Assembly: GCA_003427395.1 (NCBI GenBank)
Contig: BFEA01000092.1
Coordinates: forward strand, 2,467,430-2,518,723
DNA: 51,294 nt
Direction: 5' to 3'
DNA from: Chara braunii
Lineage: Eukaryota > Streptophyta > Charophyceae > Charales > Characeae
The position numbers and the translations under genes are program-made. Below, one piece after another: positions 1-8,496 of this stretch; position 1 is the stretch's first letter, and each line of letters opens with the position of its first letter. The notes below the pieces were generated by a model, which was not told the origin of the DNA, searched no databases, and worked only from the letters and a program-made list of their open reading frames with translations.

Positions 1-58
<58 letters not shown>
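1..58. repeat. (TC)n microsatellite
   Basis: Uninterrupted TC dinucleotides from the first base of the window; the tract probably continues upstream. It ends at a CGCGCG-rich junction. Confidence 0.97.
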
Positions 59-60
<2 letters not shown>

Positions 61-560
61 CGCGCAGGTGTGCGCGTACGTGCGAAGCATCCACGTCGAA
101 CCACAAAGCGCCAAAACGGCACACAACACAGCCCCGGACAAGTCCGATCGCTTTCACAGCCCGACCGTCGAGATTCGCAGGCACGTGGGTTGGACGGCCG
201 GATAGAAGTATCGGGAACCCGCACAAAAAAAAAAAAAAAAAGGGAACCGTATGTACCCGGTCAAGCCACCGTCCCCAAACAGAAACAAAAAATCGCGAAT
301 CGCGAATCTTCTACCCGGCCAGTAAGATCGTCGATCGGGCCCGCACTGGACGGCCCGATAGAAGTTTCGGTGCCGTCCAAGGTAGGCCCTATCCGCAATA
401 TCGCCGACGCTCACCGGTTCGGCCCGGCCCCTGTCCCATTCCGTTTCCCAACACTGTATAGCGGTCTCTCGCGGGAGCGTTACGCGAGGACCGCTATTCA
501 CTTAAAGAGTGTTAAGGATGAAGCCACAGAATACTGGGCGAGGGCATCTGACCTTTGGGA
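59..560. other. GC-rich unclassified segment with an internal direct repeat
   Basis: No gene is recognised here. A motif reading ggacggccNgatagaagtNtcgg occurs twice (192-214 and 348-370), so part of the segment is an old partial duplication about 156 bp apart. An A-run lies at about 224-241. The long open frame through this region (70-672) crosses the junction into LINE-like sequence and has no recognisable domain, so I do not call it a gene. A strong hairpin at 458-497 is listed separately. Confidence 0.5.
458..497. repeat. 15-bp hairpin with one bulged T
   Basis: ATAGCGGTC (458-466) pairs with GACCGCTAT (489-497), and CTCGCG (468-473) pairs with CGCGAG (483-488). T467 is bulged and the loop is 9 nt. 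It sits about 100 bp upstream of LINE-related sequence. It could be a terminal structure of an unrecognised element; no CTRR-type Helitron end follows it. Confidence 0.75.
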
Positions 561-1395
561 TAGCCTTTTCGTGTCTCCTCTTCCCGAACACCCCCTTCAA
601 CTCCTCCTCTGGACTAACTTACTCCCTAACCTCAGCAAATCTGAAAGGATATGGTTTGGAACTTTGGAATGATACACAAGGTCATGCTATGGGCAATTTG
701 GAAAGAGAGATGCAGCAGGACGCTGAAGGAATCCAAGAATCCATGGGAAAAGGTCTGGGCGGCCACCAAAGGTATGATTGAGGTGGAGATTCTATGCCAG
801 TGGAAGAAGGTCAAAATCTGGGTGCAGAACAATCCAGAATCAAAACAGAAGGTGCTTGCGAAGTTCAAGCACAATTGGCTGGCAGGAGGCAAAGTCGCAG
901 GTCTAAATGAGCTCAGTCTGAGGTGGAAAGACTGACATAACTCAGACGTGGCAACAGGTCGAGAGGTTTCCAGGACACAAGATATACCGGCTACTATCTG
1001 GGTATAGCAGGGCAACCAGGTGAACAACGGAAGAAGACAGGAACAAGGCACACATGGAAGGAGATTGGCAAGAGAGAGCAGAGAGACCACTGAGAGAACC
1101 CATCACAAGAGACTTTTGCGTGTGGACAGGATTGTGCCTCCCTCACAGTCTTGAGCTTTAAGGATACCAGACAGTCAGGGTATACCCTAGCTGAGAGGAC
1201 GTTGGGTTTAAAGGCAAGCTGACAGTTAATCCTCCACAAAGATGGAGCAATCAATGCTGTTCAGGGTTCCTTCGGCCAGACGGAAGGAAGCGTGTGTATG
1301 TATGTTGTTGTACTACCATGACTTGCTGGTGGAAAGGAACCAGACTCATGCTCCCCAGAATGGATATGGAGTCAGGACCATAAGGCCCTGTTTTC

Positions 1396-1427
<32 letters not shown>
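560..1427 (+). mobile_element. 5'-truncated LINE 3' end with poly(A) (copy A)
   Basis: The segment carries a degraded LINE ORF2 C-terminus, then 3' UTR, then a 30-nt poly(A) at 1398-1427. Around 566-650 the translation reads LWTNLLPN..SKSERIWFG, in another frame, and 651-935 reads LWAIWKERCSR..., the region normally found downstream of the zf-RVT zinc finger. The same LWTN..SKSER.WFG and KGMIE.EI..W blocks recur on the minus strand of the 700-bp satellite, so this copy links the satellite to a LINE. A frameshift and a stop at 642 make it a pseudogene. The 3' UTR (about 1000-1397) is matched in reverse by copy B at 3228-4010. Confidence 0.8.
651..935 (+). pseudogene. LINE ORF2 C-terminal remnant
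   Basis: This is a 94-codon open stretch within LINE copy A. It contains the motif WAIWKERC near residue 15, tryptophan-rich spacing afterwards (W..VWAATKGMIE, QWKKVKIW, HNWLAGG), and ends RWKD-stop. A similar WAIW.RRC...KWLGG order occurs at 6429-6845, which supports a LINE C-terminal origin. No complete reverse transcriptase precedes it, and the upstream frame has a stop at 642. The ATG is unlikely to be a real start; the stretch is a fragment of a longer ancestral ORF2. It is non-functional by appearance. Confidence 0.65.
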
Positions 1428-1429
<2 letters not shown>

Positions 1430-1496
1430 TAGTAGATATAGACTATAGTAGAAGTATGATAGTAGATAGTAAATATAGTAGATAGTAGAAGTAGAC
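1428..1496. repeat. GATAGTA-type simple repeat after poly(A)
   Basis: Degenerate gatagta/tagtaga units follow directly after the poly(A) of LINE copy A, as is common for microsatellites seeded at retroposon tails. Confidence 0.8.
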
Positions 1497-1733
1497 AATC
1501 GGACTCCTTTGACCTAAAATGAGCTCATCAGCTCACATTCATAATACCCCATACTTTTCCAACCACAGTTCATCTTGCCTCTTATTCCAAGGCACACTCT
1601 CTGTAAAGGCAGGTGCTAACCTTTCATGCCAATGAATGGCTTGCCCTCTGTAACATATACACTTAAATTGAAGTTATTGAGAGCTCTCAGTGCTGATGAA
1701 GTCCTTTATGTATCAGAGATGCCAACAGTCAAA
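1497..1733. other. Unassigned AT-rich stretch
   Basis: I see no recognisable feature. On the minus strand it lies downstream of the 202-codon ORF and could contain its intron, if that ORF is an exon. Confidence 0.4.
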
Positions 1734-2342
1734 TCAAGAACAACAGGTACTACAATTGTCTATTGTTTTTCTTTTCTGTTTTTCCTGGTGGAATAGTCTT
1801 TGTCGGTATACCTTGACCGCAAAGATGTCCTTGCGAGATTGGCACAATCCATTCATCATCATGACCTTTTGATCGTTCGACTCTGTGATGTCCGCATTAA
1901 TGTCTTCGACATCAAGGCAGTTAATGAAAACCCTGTTGTCAGCAACTTTCTCCAGCGCAGCTGCATCCTCTGGAGAATCGCCGCCTACACGTTGCCATGT
2001 CGCAGTTAGCTTATCCATATCGATTGAGGGTTTGGCCTCACTTGTTCTCCGCTTAGAGCCACCTTCAAGCTGCTCCATATTTTCGTCTTCCCCTTCTGCC
2101 ACATTTCTGTCTTCGACATCTGTTGATCCTGCTGGCATGGTGCTTCCGCTCCATCCATGGCCCTCTGGGCTGATCCTCCCACTCTTTGACAACCACAGTT
2201 CATCAGCAAGCTCTTCTTCAGTTTCCATGACTTGAATGTTTTCCAAGAGGGTGTTGCTAGTTTCTAGCAGTCGGGCTTGACGCAAGTGCCACACACTTGG
2301 CAGGCTGTCCCATCGGAACTTTAGTGCGGTCTCAAGTTCCAC
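1734..2342 (-). CDS. Hypothetical protein or captured exon, function unknown
   Basis: This is a 202-codon ORF of coding-like composition. The N-terminal third is helical and leucine-rich (W..LRQARLLETSNTLLENI). The middle is acidic and low-complexity (ETEEELADEL, VEDRNVAEGEDENMEQ). A further block contains TWQRVGGDSPEDAAALEKVADNR. I recognise no domain and do not assign a family. Near the C-terminus the coding strand reads ...TTTGCGGTCAAG followed by GTATACC, which looks like an exon end plus a plant splice donor, so the last 20 or so codons (basic, then CSTCC) may be read-through into an intron. The start is the first ATG after a stop; a more upstream exon is possible. Neighbours are all retroposon debris, so a captured gene fragment is as likely as a live gene. 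Confidence 0.4.
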   Translation of the reverse strand: MELETALKFRWDSLPSVWHLRQARLLETSNTLLENIQVMETEEELADELWLSKSGRISPEGHGWSGSTMPAGSTDVEDRNVAEGEDENMEQLEGGSKRRTSEAKPSIDMDKLTATWQRVGGDSPEDAAALEKVADNRVFINCLDVEDINADITESNDQKVMMMNGLCQSRKDIFAVKVYRQRLFHQEKQKRKTIDNCSTCCS

Positions 2343-2703
2343 CTGGCCGTACTTGTCGAGTCCGCAACTCTGAAACTCAACCTGCTCTCAGTGTGACGCA
2401 GACATACAACGAGGGGATGCCAATTTAAGAAGATTCAAGGAATAAAGTTAAGGCCACCATCCGCATCCAGTCAATGTGGCAGAAAGTTTAAGAAAGTTGG
2501 GACACCTGTGACAGTTGGAACGATACAGAGAAGAATAGCATGGATCGTGCACAAGGACGACACAAACAAATTGAGAAATGCAGGTGCAGCTCCCCACCAA
2601 TAGATGGAGCCGCCCTGAGACTAGCTTGAGATGTCTGCTCCTACCAGCATCTCAAGCTAACTCCGGGGATCGTTTTGCTTAAAAAAAAAAAAAAAAAAAA
2701 AAA
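2343..2703 (+). mobile_element. Retroposon 3' tail: hairpin followed by poly(A)
   Basis: The sequence ends in 23 A residues (2681-2703). A perfect 12-bp inverted repeat, TAGCTTGAGATG (2622-2633) with CATCTCAAGCTA (2648-2659), lies 21 nt before the poly(A). A stem-loop just upstream of the A-tail suits a non-LTR element whose reverse transcriptase recognises the 3' end. The body is not clearly similar to LINE copy A, and I cannot see a 5' boundary or target-site duplication. Confidence 0.5.
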
Positions 2704-3227
2704 GAAGAGAAATGCTCCAACTAAAGGAGAAAAAAGGCCTCCATTCACATCCAGCCCTTGTAGCTGAATGCTGCACAGTACTACACAGTGTACACACATG
2801 TATTTATTAGTCAAAAGATCACAAGTTCAAATCTTGATGGAATCAGATGAATACAACAATGATAGGGGCTTCATAGTACACACACTTTGAAAAAGCAGCT
2901 TCAACCATTGATCCACCTGTTACAACAGACCCTGAGCAGGAAGAAGAAGTACTGGTTATCACACAGGCTGTGTCTTGTTTTCAGGCAGGTTCAGAACGGT
3001 TACACAGCGAACACATTCAAGTTCAAGCCATAATACAGACTACTACAGAGTCACTGTGATAAATACTCCAGGTAACAGAGAAGCATGAGGAAGACAGCCT
3101 GCGTGCGCAGTTTGCAGCTGTATGGAGAAAGCAGCTGGAAGCATTTGGAAGCCACCATAGCCACAGCGTACTGGAGTCCAGTTCTTTTAACAAGCTAATG
3201 CTATGATCCTTTGTTTTTCCTCTTCAA
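2704..3227. other. Unassigned intergenic stretch
   Basis: No gene is seen. A weak tRNA-like B-box sequence (AGTTCAAATCT, about 2823-2833) has no convincing A box, so I do not call a SINE. An AATAAA lies near 3225, close to the tail of the minus-strand LINE copy B. Confidence 0.4.
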
Positions 3228-4010
3228 TAAACAGGACATTGTGGTCGTGGCTCCTTATCCATTCTGGGGAGCGGTAGCCCGGCTCCTTTTCCCCCCGCAA
3301 GCCATACAATTTAGCACCCTCACACTTCCTTCCGTTTGGCCGAAGGACCCCTGACCAGCATTGATTGCTCCCTTTCGCCGAGGGGATTGACTATCAGCTT
3401 GCCTTCTCATGAATCCCTCTTAGATTCCTGATTCCTGATTGAATCTGCCGTATATAACTTTGGGGAAACTGTGGCTGTGACACACATTTAGTTTGAAAAA
3501 GGCAAGAAAAGACAAAGTGGCGCCAGTGTCATGGTGTGAGTTTCGAAATGTGCAAGTTCAGCGGGGTTCTAAAACTGCGCCAGTCATTACCCGCAGTGGC
3601 GCTTGGCATCTTTAGGGTCGCCTTTTTTGCTCCATTTCGGGAACTGCTAAAGTGGCCTATTCCGAACGTTGGTGCGACTCCAACGTACTTGCCCCTATAA
3701 CTTTTCACAACACAAGTGAGACCGAAACTTTACATGCTGTGTCTGTAGCTGTTCTTGACAGCCTTTCTCGCCTGTTCTGCTCCCCCTCTTGATGTCGCAT
3801 TCACCTATCACCATCCCTGTGGTGTAGGACTCAGAGACCACTCTCGTGGGGTCTCCTGCCTCCCCTGTGTTGGATCCGAGTTATGCCAATCTTTCCAATA
3901 TAGATTTGTGAAGTTTGCGTGGATGTCTGCCACCTTGTCTCTGGCCAACCAGAATTTGCTGAATCTTGCCGCTCGTAGCTGCTCAGACTTGGGGTAGATT
4001 TGAATAGCAT
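3228..4010 (-). mobile_element. LINE 3' end (copy B), inverted relative to copy A
   Basis: Read on the minus strand, this segment repeats the 3' UTR of LINE copy A. Shared blocks are the GGAGCAATCAATGCT region, TCCTTCGGCCA.ACGGAAGGAAG and CCCCAGAATGGATA, and further upstream the segment around GTTATG.CA.TCTTTCC (as read on plus, about 3876-3900). The internal part at about 3480-3730 is not matched in copy A and may be an insertion or faster-evolving 3' UTR. The A-tail is degenerate (GGAAAAACAAAGG on minus). No intact ORF remains. Confidence 0.65.
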
Positions 4011-4013
4011 ATT

Positions 4014-4236
4014 AGGGGAAAAGTCATAAAACCTCCCCGCGACGAAACCTTTGTATCCATCTCCCCCCAAACGGGGAAAAAAGTGCTACAGGTCCCAAAA
4101 TCACTTTTGGTCTAGTCTACAAGAGTGGCCCGGGTCCACTTGCCCGGCCGGGCCAAAAAGAAAAAAAAAAGAAAAAAAAAAATATTTAAAAAAAAAATAA
4201 TTAAAATTTTTATTTTAAATTTGGTAAACAATTTTT
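4014..4236 (+). mobile_element. Dispersed copy of the satellite monomer 3' part with A-tail
   Basis: The block GGGGAAAAGTCATAAAACC...CGCGACGAAACCTTTGTATCCAT matches the minus strand of the 700-bp satellite, here on the plus strand and outside any array. It lacks the 17-bp inverted-repeat segment and ends CCGGCCGGGCCAAAAAG followed by long A-runs and AT-rich sequence. This shows the monomer family also exists as a dispersed, A-tailed retroposon, and it fixes the sense orientation of the monomer as minus in the main array. Confidence 0.75.
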
Positions 4237-4316
4237 TTTTTTTTTTTTAATATATACAAAAGCTATGTTCTTCTCTCAATTTCACCTCACACTACCACAC
4301 ACACTAGATTCATTTC

Positions 4317-4424
4317 CTACGATGGTACAAGTGGTAGAACCCTCCAGTTTCACACTGTAGGTCATAGGTTCGAGTCCGGTTCGGACTTTGGGGGAGACCT
4401 GTCTCTGCCACACACACACACCCC
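4317..4424 (+). mobile_element. tRNA-derived SINE-like head
   Basis: An A-box-like TGGTACAAGTGG (4323-4334) and a perfect B box GGTTCGAGTCC (4368-4378) are spaced as in a tRNA gene, about 33 nt apart. A cloverleaf is not convincing and no CCA or terminator context follows, so this is a SINE-type internal pol III promoter, not a tRNA gene. A (CA)n run at about 4409-4422 follows. The 3' end is unclear; the duplicated tail at 5272-5373 could belong to it only if the unit is unusually long. Confidence 0.6.
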
Positions 4425-5271
4425 AGGTAGCACAATCACGATACCTAGTCTATCACATATCATATACACATACCATACACACATATATATATAGCTACTC
4501 CATATTCGCTAGGGATGATTCTCTGGATGGCCTTGGGTGGGGACGTGTGGCTCTCTTACGGGGAAGCTGTTGAGGATGAGTGCTGCTCTCTTGGGTCGGG
4601 GGGTGGCATGGGGGTTGGGGGTGCATGGTGATACCGTGGCAGTCCAGTGGTTGGGAAGGGGTGCCTTGTAGGGACACCAATGCCGAATTAAGGGGTGTAT
4701 CCTACTTTCGTTGGCTGTAGACCCATTCAGGTTAGGAGTGAGTTGGCAGCGGTTGGTCGAGGGTAGTTGATGATGGACGAGGTCTCCGCCAATACCACTG
4801 GTCAATTCTCCCTGGTGAACAACAAGGTACACACACACAGTTAGGTACTAGTGGAGGTGGTAGGAGCACCTCTCACCAGTACGCACTGCACAGTACTCAA
4901 TTCGTAGAGGCTCCATGGTGGGGAGCAACATATAACCATACATATATAGCCCACGGGCACACATCCATGATACACAAACACACACGTATCACAAACGGCT
5001 GGGTGGAGGTCACGCAGGGGCCAATAGGTGATTGTTAGAGCCTGGCGTCCGAAGTACCCGTACGGCAAGGCTCGTTCGACTATGCTTCAACCAGGGCTAG
5101 GTCGCTAGCCCTGGTGCCTGTCGCTGCTGTTCGGTCCAAGTCCCCCTCGATACTGGTAGGGTGACGGTCCTGAGTGCTGGTCACACTAAGGTAGGATGGT
5201 AGGGATAGGGGATACGCTAGGAGTATTGACATGAGGTTGGGATGGGTGGTGGCCTCGCCTTCCCAGAGAGA
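4425..5271. other. Unassigned stretch
   Basis: I see no gene. Local direct and inverted repeats occur, such as GGGCTAGgtcgCTAGCCC at about 5094-5111 (7-bp stem). Several short frames are open on the minus strand but none has a recognisable domain. Confidence 0.4.
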
Positions 5272-5339
5272 CCAGGGTAGACTACTTCCGGCAATCAACG
5301 TGTGCCTAGTAACCGGCCTCTACAACACCTTGGACTTTA

Positions 5340-5373
<34 letters not shown>
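5272..5373 (+). repeat. Retroposon tail, first copy, with poly(A)
   Basis: The block starting CCAGGGTAGACTACTTCCGG ends in ACTTTACTT plus about 31 A (5343-5373). It recurs almost identically at 5391-5472, differing at one base (CCTTGG versus CCCTGG) plus the tail length. Confidence 0.8.
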
Positions 5374-5375
<2 letters not shown>

Positions 5376-5390
5376 ACCTACCACTACTCC

Positions 5391-5472
5391 AGGGTAGACT
5401 ACTTCCGGCAATCAACGTGTGCCTAGTAACCGGCCTCTACAACACCCTGGACTTTACTTAAAAAAAAAAAAA
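5391..5472 (+). mobile_element. 5'-truncated retroposon insertion with 9-bp target duplication
   Basis: This is a second copy of the preceding tail, beginning AGGGTAGAC and ending in about 13 A. It is flanked by the direct repeat CACTACTCC at 5382-5390 and 5473-5481, which is the mark of target-primed insertion. It landed about 10 bp beyond the poly(A) of its sister copy. Confidence 0.8.
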
Positions 5473-5481
5473 CACTACTCC

Positions 5482-5712
5482 TAATTGTAGGCATACAGGG
5501 AACAGGGACCATGCCAACAGGACCAATCCCTGTGCCTCCCCTCAGGTCCCCTCCCCTATGAACATCAGCAGACTCTGCTAAATGCCAATCGGGGGATCCA
5601 GTGGTCTATCTTTAGGTGGTGGGCGCCAAGCAAGCCCAGGAAGGTACATGAGGCCAATGGGGATTGAACCCACGACCTCCTGAATGCCACTTGCGAGCCT
5701 TACCAACTGCAT
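5482..5712 (-). mobile_element. tRNA-derived SINE, minus strand
   Basis: On the minus strand the head reads TTATGCAGTTGGTAAGGC (A box, complement of 5696-5713) and GGGTTCAATCCCC (B box, complement of 5659-5671), with tRNA-like spacing. The body then runs through TCATGTACCTTCCTGGGCTTG and on toward 5482. Its head abuts the satellite exactly where the monomer reads CTGCATAACATAG, so insertion and array boundary share about 13 bases. The 3' limit is set at the target-repeat CACTACTCC and is approximate. Confidence 0.65.
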
Positions 5713-6185
5713 AACATAGTTTTTTTTCATTTTTTTTGGATTTTTGTTTTCTTTTTTCTTTTTGGCTGGGACCTTCCCTGGTCCTTGCACGGCCGGGCTG
5801 CTTGGGAAAATAGGGTGACCCGGACGGCCCGGCTGGTAGCCTAGCTTTTGGTGTCATTTTTGCACCTTGGCTGACCCGGTAACGGCCACCGTGTAAAAAT
5901 GGCGGGAAAGTGTTTTGCAGGGTGCAAAAATGATGCCGAAAGTGATTTTGGGGCCTGCGGCACGTTTTTCCCCGTGTGGGGGGAAATGGATACAAAGGTT
6001 TCGTCGCGGGGCGGTTTTACGACTTTTCCCGCATCTCTCATTCTTTTCCAATGGCATCGGATTTCTGCCTCAATCATTCCCTTCGTTGTCGTCCCTGCTT
6101 CATTCTGCGAGTTCTGGGTACTGGGTATTGTTGAGTGTCCTGCTGCACAGCCCGAGCCATGTCCTCTCTGATTTGTCAAACTGGG

Positions 6186-6191
<6 letters not shown>
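5708..6191 (-). repeat. 700-bp satellite, block A (partial monomer)
   Basis: This is one partial monomer, running from the T-rich tract through the TCATTTTTGCACC anchor (about 5855) and ending GGGAAGGGA. It is interrupted there by the poly(T) of an inserted LINE; the expected continuation TATTAGTCC resumes at about 8907. Sense orientation of the LINE-derived sequence is minus. Confidence 0.9.
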
Positions 6192-6240
<49 letters not shown>

Positions 6241-6297
6241 ACGTCATGGTTACTTATAGGAGTGATGATAAAAGCATACACTCCTACCAGCACCACT

Positions 6298-6845
6298 AGG
6301 GGCTCCAATCAATGGCCATGGGGATGGAAAGTTATCCTTCTAGAGACTTGGAACCCGGATCCAGAATTAGTAGAAAATAATGAAGAATTTGTGGATAACC
6401 TGTTCCGAATAGGGAGAAGAGCGCCGTAATGTGGGCTATCTGGATGAGGAGGTGCACTTATGAATGGGAAGGGGCTAGGCTAGATGGCCCAGACTTTACA
6501 GAGACAATCAAACAACAAATTCAAACAGATATTTTGACGAAGTGGGACCAAATAAAAGAAAAAATGCAATTTCTCTCAGATAAAACCGAAATTCAGAATC
6601 ATTTTAGAAAATTCGCAAGTAAGTGGCTGGGCGGAAACCAGGGAAGGAGAATAGGGAGAGTTTTTTGGAATGGGGCAATGAATGATGATGATGCTGGGCT
6701 CAAAAGGGACTATAAATTGGTTTTTGATGATTGGACCACCATTGAGGCTTCAGTACCTATGCGCCCCTTATCAGACTTCCCTGATCCCTTCCCCCCCCTG
6801 CATCTGCTCTTGTTCCAAGCTCTTGGTATGGTTTATAAGGGTTAA
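6298..6845 (+). pseudogene. LINE ORF2 C-terminal segment, inverted relative to the rest
   Basis: Frame 1 from about 6298 reads GSNQWPWGWKVILLETWNP...FVDNLFRIGRRAP and then stops at TAA. A shift of frame continues at 6429 with MWAIWMRRCTYEWEG, through KWDQIKEKMQFLSD and KWLGG, to a stop at 6845. WAIW..R is the block that follows the zf-RVT finger in LINEs and resembles 651-935. In an intact element it should lie on the minus strand, like the finger at 7005-7275, so the piece has been inverted. The frameshift near 6426 and the inversion both mark it as dead. Confidence 0.65.
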
Positions 6846-7004
6846 CAATTTCTAGTTACAACAGTGATATCTGTCGTTATGGAAAGGGATGGTTACCAAG
6901 GTCTTCTGCTGAAGGATATGTCAAAACAGTAGCTGGCTAACTCAGCTCCCACTCGAGTCATCACTATTATCAGGATCACTTATCCAAATCAGTACTGAGA
7001 GTAG

Positions 7005-7275
7005 TTGTGACCAGATACGGTCCCACCACCTCCAAAGCCAGAGTGAGCCCGGACACTGCATGAAGATATGCTCTATGGTTTCTAGAGATATTCTGCTTGG
7101 GAAAACAGATTTACAGAGTTTGCACCATCTTGCTGCTAATCCTTTCTGCTCTAAGGAGGATCTGTCAATGAGCCAGTCATTGGTTGGAAGACACCTATGT
7201 TCAATTTGCCATTGGAGAGAAACTATTTTTGCTGGTTTGTCTTTGACTGTTTTGAACCATATCTTTTAGATTGAT
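7005..7275 (-). pseudogene. LINE zf-RVT zinc-finger region
   Basis: The minus strand reads WQIEHRCLPTNDWL, then WCKLCKS, then ETIEHIFMQCP, then LWLWRWWDRIW. This is the CxxC...HxxxC pattern of the zinc-binding domain that follows the reverse transcriptase in plant LINEs. It is continuous in frame over about 90 residues and is followed by SDPDNSDDSSGS and a stop near 6945. It lies downstream, in the sense direction, of the post-RT ORFs. Confidence 0.85.
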
Positions 7276-7622
7276 TCTGGGTCGCTGCATACGGTACGCT
7301 GATTTGACTTTAAGAGAGTGAATATTCCTCTTAAAAGATCTTTTTTGTCTTCCTTTTCTTGTTTCCGAACACCATACCCAATTAGCCGGGTCAAAAGGGA
7401 GTTTCGAGATGGGACAGTCCGGCTTGAAGGCTACCCAGGAGTCCTTGCTCCTGATCGCTCTTATCCTAAAAATCTGTTGAGCCTGGACCCATCTTTTTTC
7501 TCTTGATCAATGGATACTGCAACATTAGTAGATGATAAAAAAAAAATATGTAAAAGAAAACCCCCATTTGGATCATGGTCTAGAATTATGTCAATTTCCT
7601 GGGGTTGGCCCTTGAGAGCAAC

Positions 7623-7970
7623 CTAGTCATTTGTCACAAATTTGGGGCCGCCCCGAAGAATACGAATCCATTCGAGTGGGATGAATTCAATTACCTTTTC
7701 TAGAGCTTCCATCGGATGATGACAGTACCTTAGTTGCCCCCTAAGTTTAGATGGATCTATCCAATCCTTGGTATCCTTATCCCATATGTCCTTTATCCTT
7801 ATGATACCATTTCTAACCCATCGCTTCCAAGGTGAATGCATACAATGGAGAACATAACCCTGCGAATCTCGAATCCACCTGTTATCAAATAGGGGTTGCT
7901 GACACACTTTCTCCCACCTTTCTGGCGATAGCTTGTCAGTTAGGGGAAGTTGTCTCCAAGTCCTTAACAT
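7623..7970 (-). pseudogene. LINE ORF2 post-RT region, distal part
   Basis: This is a 115-codon open stretch with features of the region between RT and zinc finger (TWRQLPLTDKLSPERWEKV, NRWIRDSQGYVL, WIDPSKLRGQ). It overlaps the proximal part in another frame, so a frameshift near 7960 separates them. It ends at a stop at 7623. The Met is simply internal; no real start is implied. Confidence 0.7.
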
Positions 7971-8379
7971 AGAGACAAAAAAATGGGTTATTCTTCAAAT
8001 CTTGGCTAACAGCTTTCCTACTTGAGATTGTAGATGTTGTTGCTGGTTTGGAGATCCCCCTTGGGATAGTCCATGAACGGTTCTCCAACAAGGTTAACGG
8101 GTCAATTCCTTCTGCCGTAGGGGGTGCTAGACGTTTGATTTGCTCCAAGGCTAGAGGTGCCCATGGGGTTTGAGGGATGAATAATAAACGTTGAAACCAT
8201 TGGATTGAAAGAGCCTTAGCCTGGGTTAGAGGATCAAGAATCTCCAACCCACCCCACGCTTTTGGTTGAATAATAGACTGCCAAGCTACCCTGTTGATGA
8301 CATTGTTATACTCATGATTTCCCCTCCACAGAAACGCAGTCAGTTGGCGCTGGAGAGTTTTAAGGAAGTCTTTGTCCAT
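7936..8379 (-). pseudogene. LINE ORF2 post-RT region, proximal part
   Basis: This is a 147-codon open stretch. It contains TAFLWRGN, VAWQSIIQPKAWGGLEILD and ALSIQWFQRLL, matching the conserved FLWGG...K.W...PK..GGL.I.D...Q..AL..KW pattern directly after the RT domain of plant LINEs. Upstream on the same strand the frame reads SIFGRTMIINNVILASIWY with an in-frame stop just before MDKDF. It is a pseudogene fragment. Confidence 0.85.
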
Positions 8380-8496
8380 AGCCCAAATCCCTTACTTATA
8401 CCAAATGGATGCCAGGATGACATTGTTAATGATCATTGTACGTCCAAAAATAGAAGTATGTTTATTCTTCTACACTTCCATTTTTGTCTGGGCTGG

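Noticed and set aside
70-672. 200-codon plus-strand ORF
   Set aside because: It runs across a poly(A)-containing, GC-rich junction into LINE sequence; it translates an A-run as KKKKK and shows no domain.
2764-2850. SINE with B box AGTTCAAATCT
   Set aside because: No A box at the right distance and no tail.
4317-4380. tRNA gene
   Set aside because: A and B boxes fit, but acceptor and anticodon stems do not, and SINE-like tail sequence follows.
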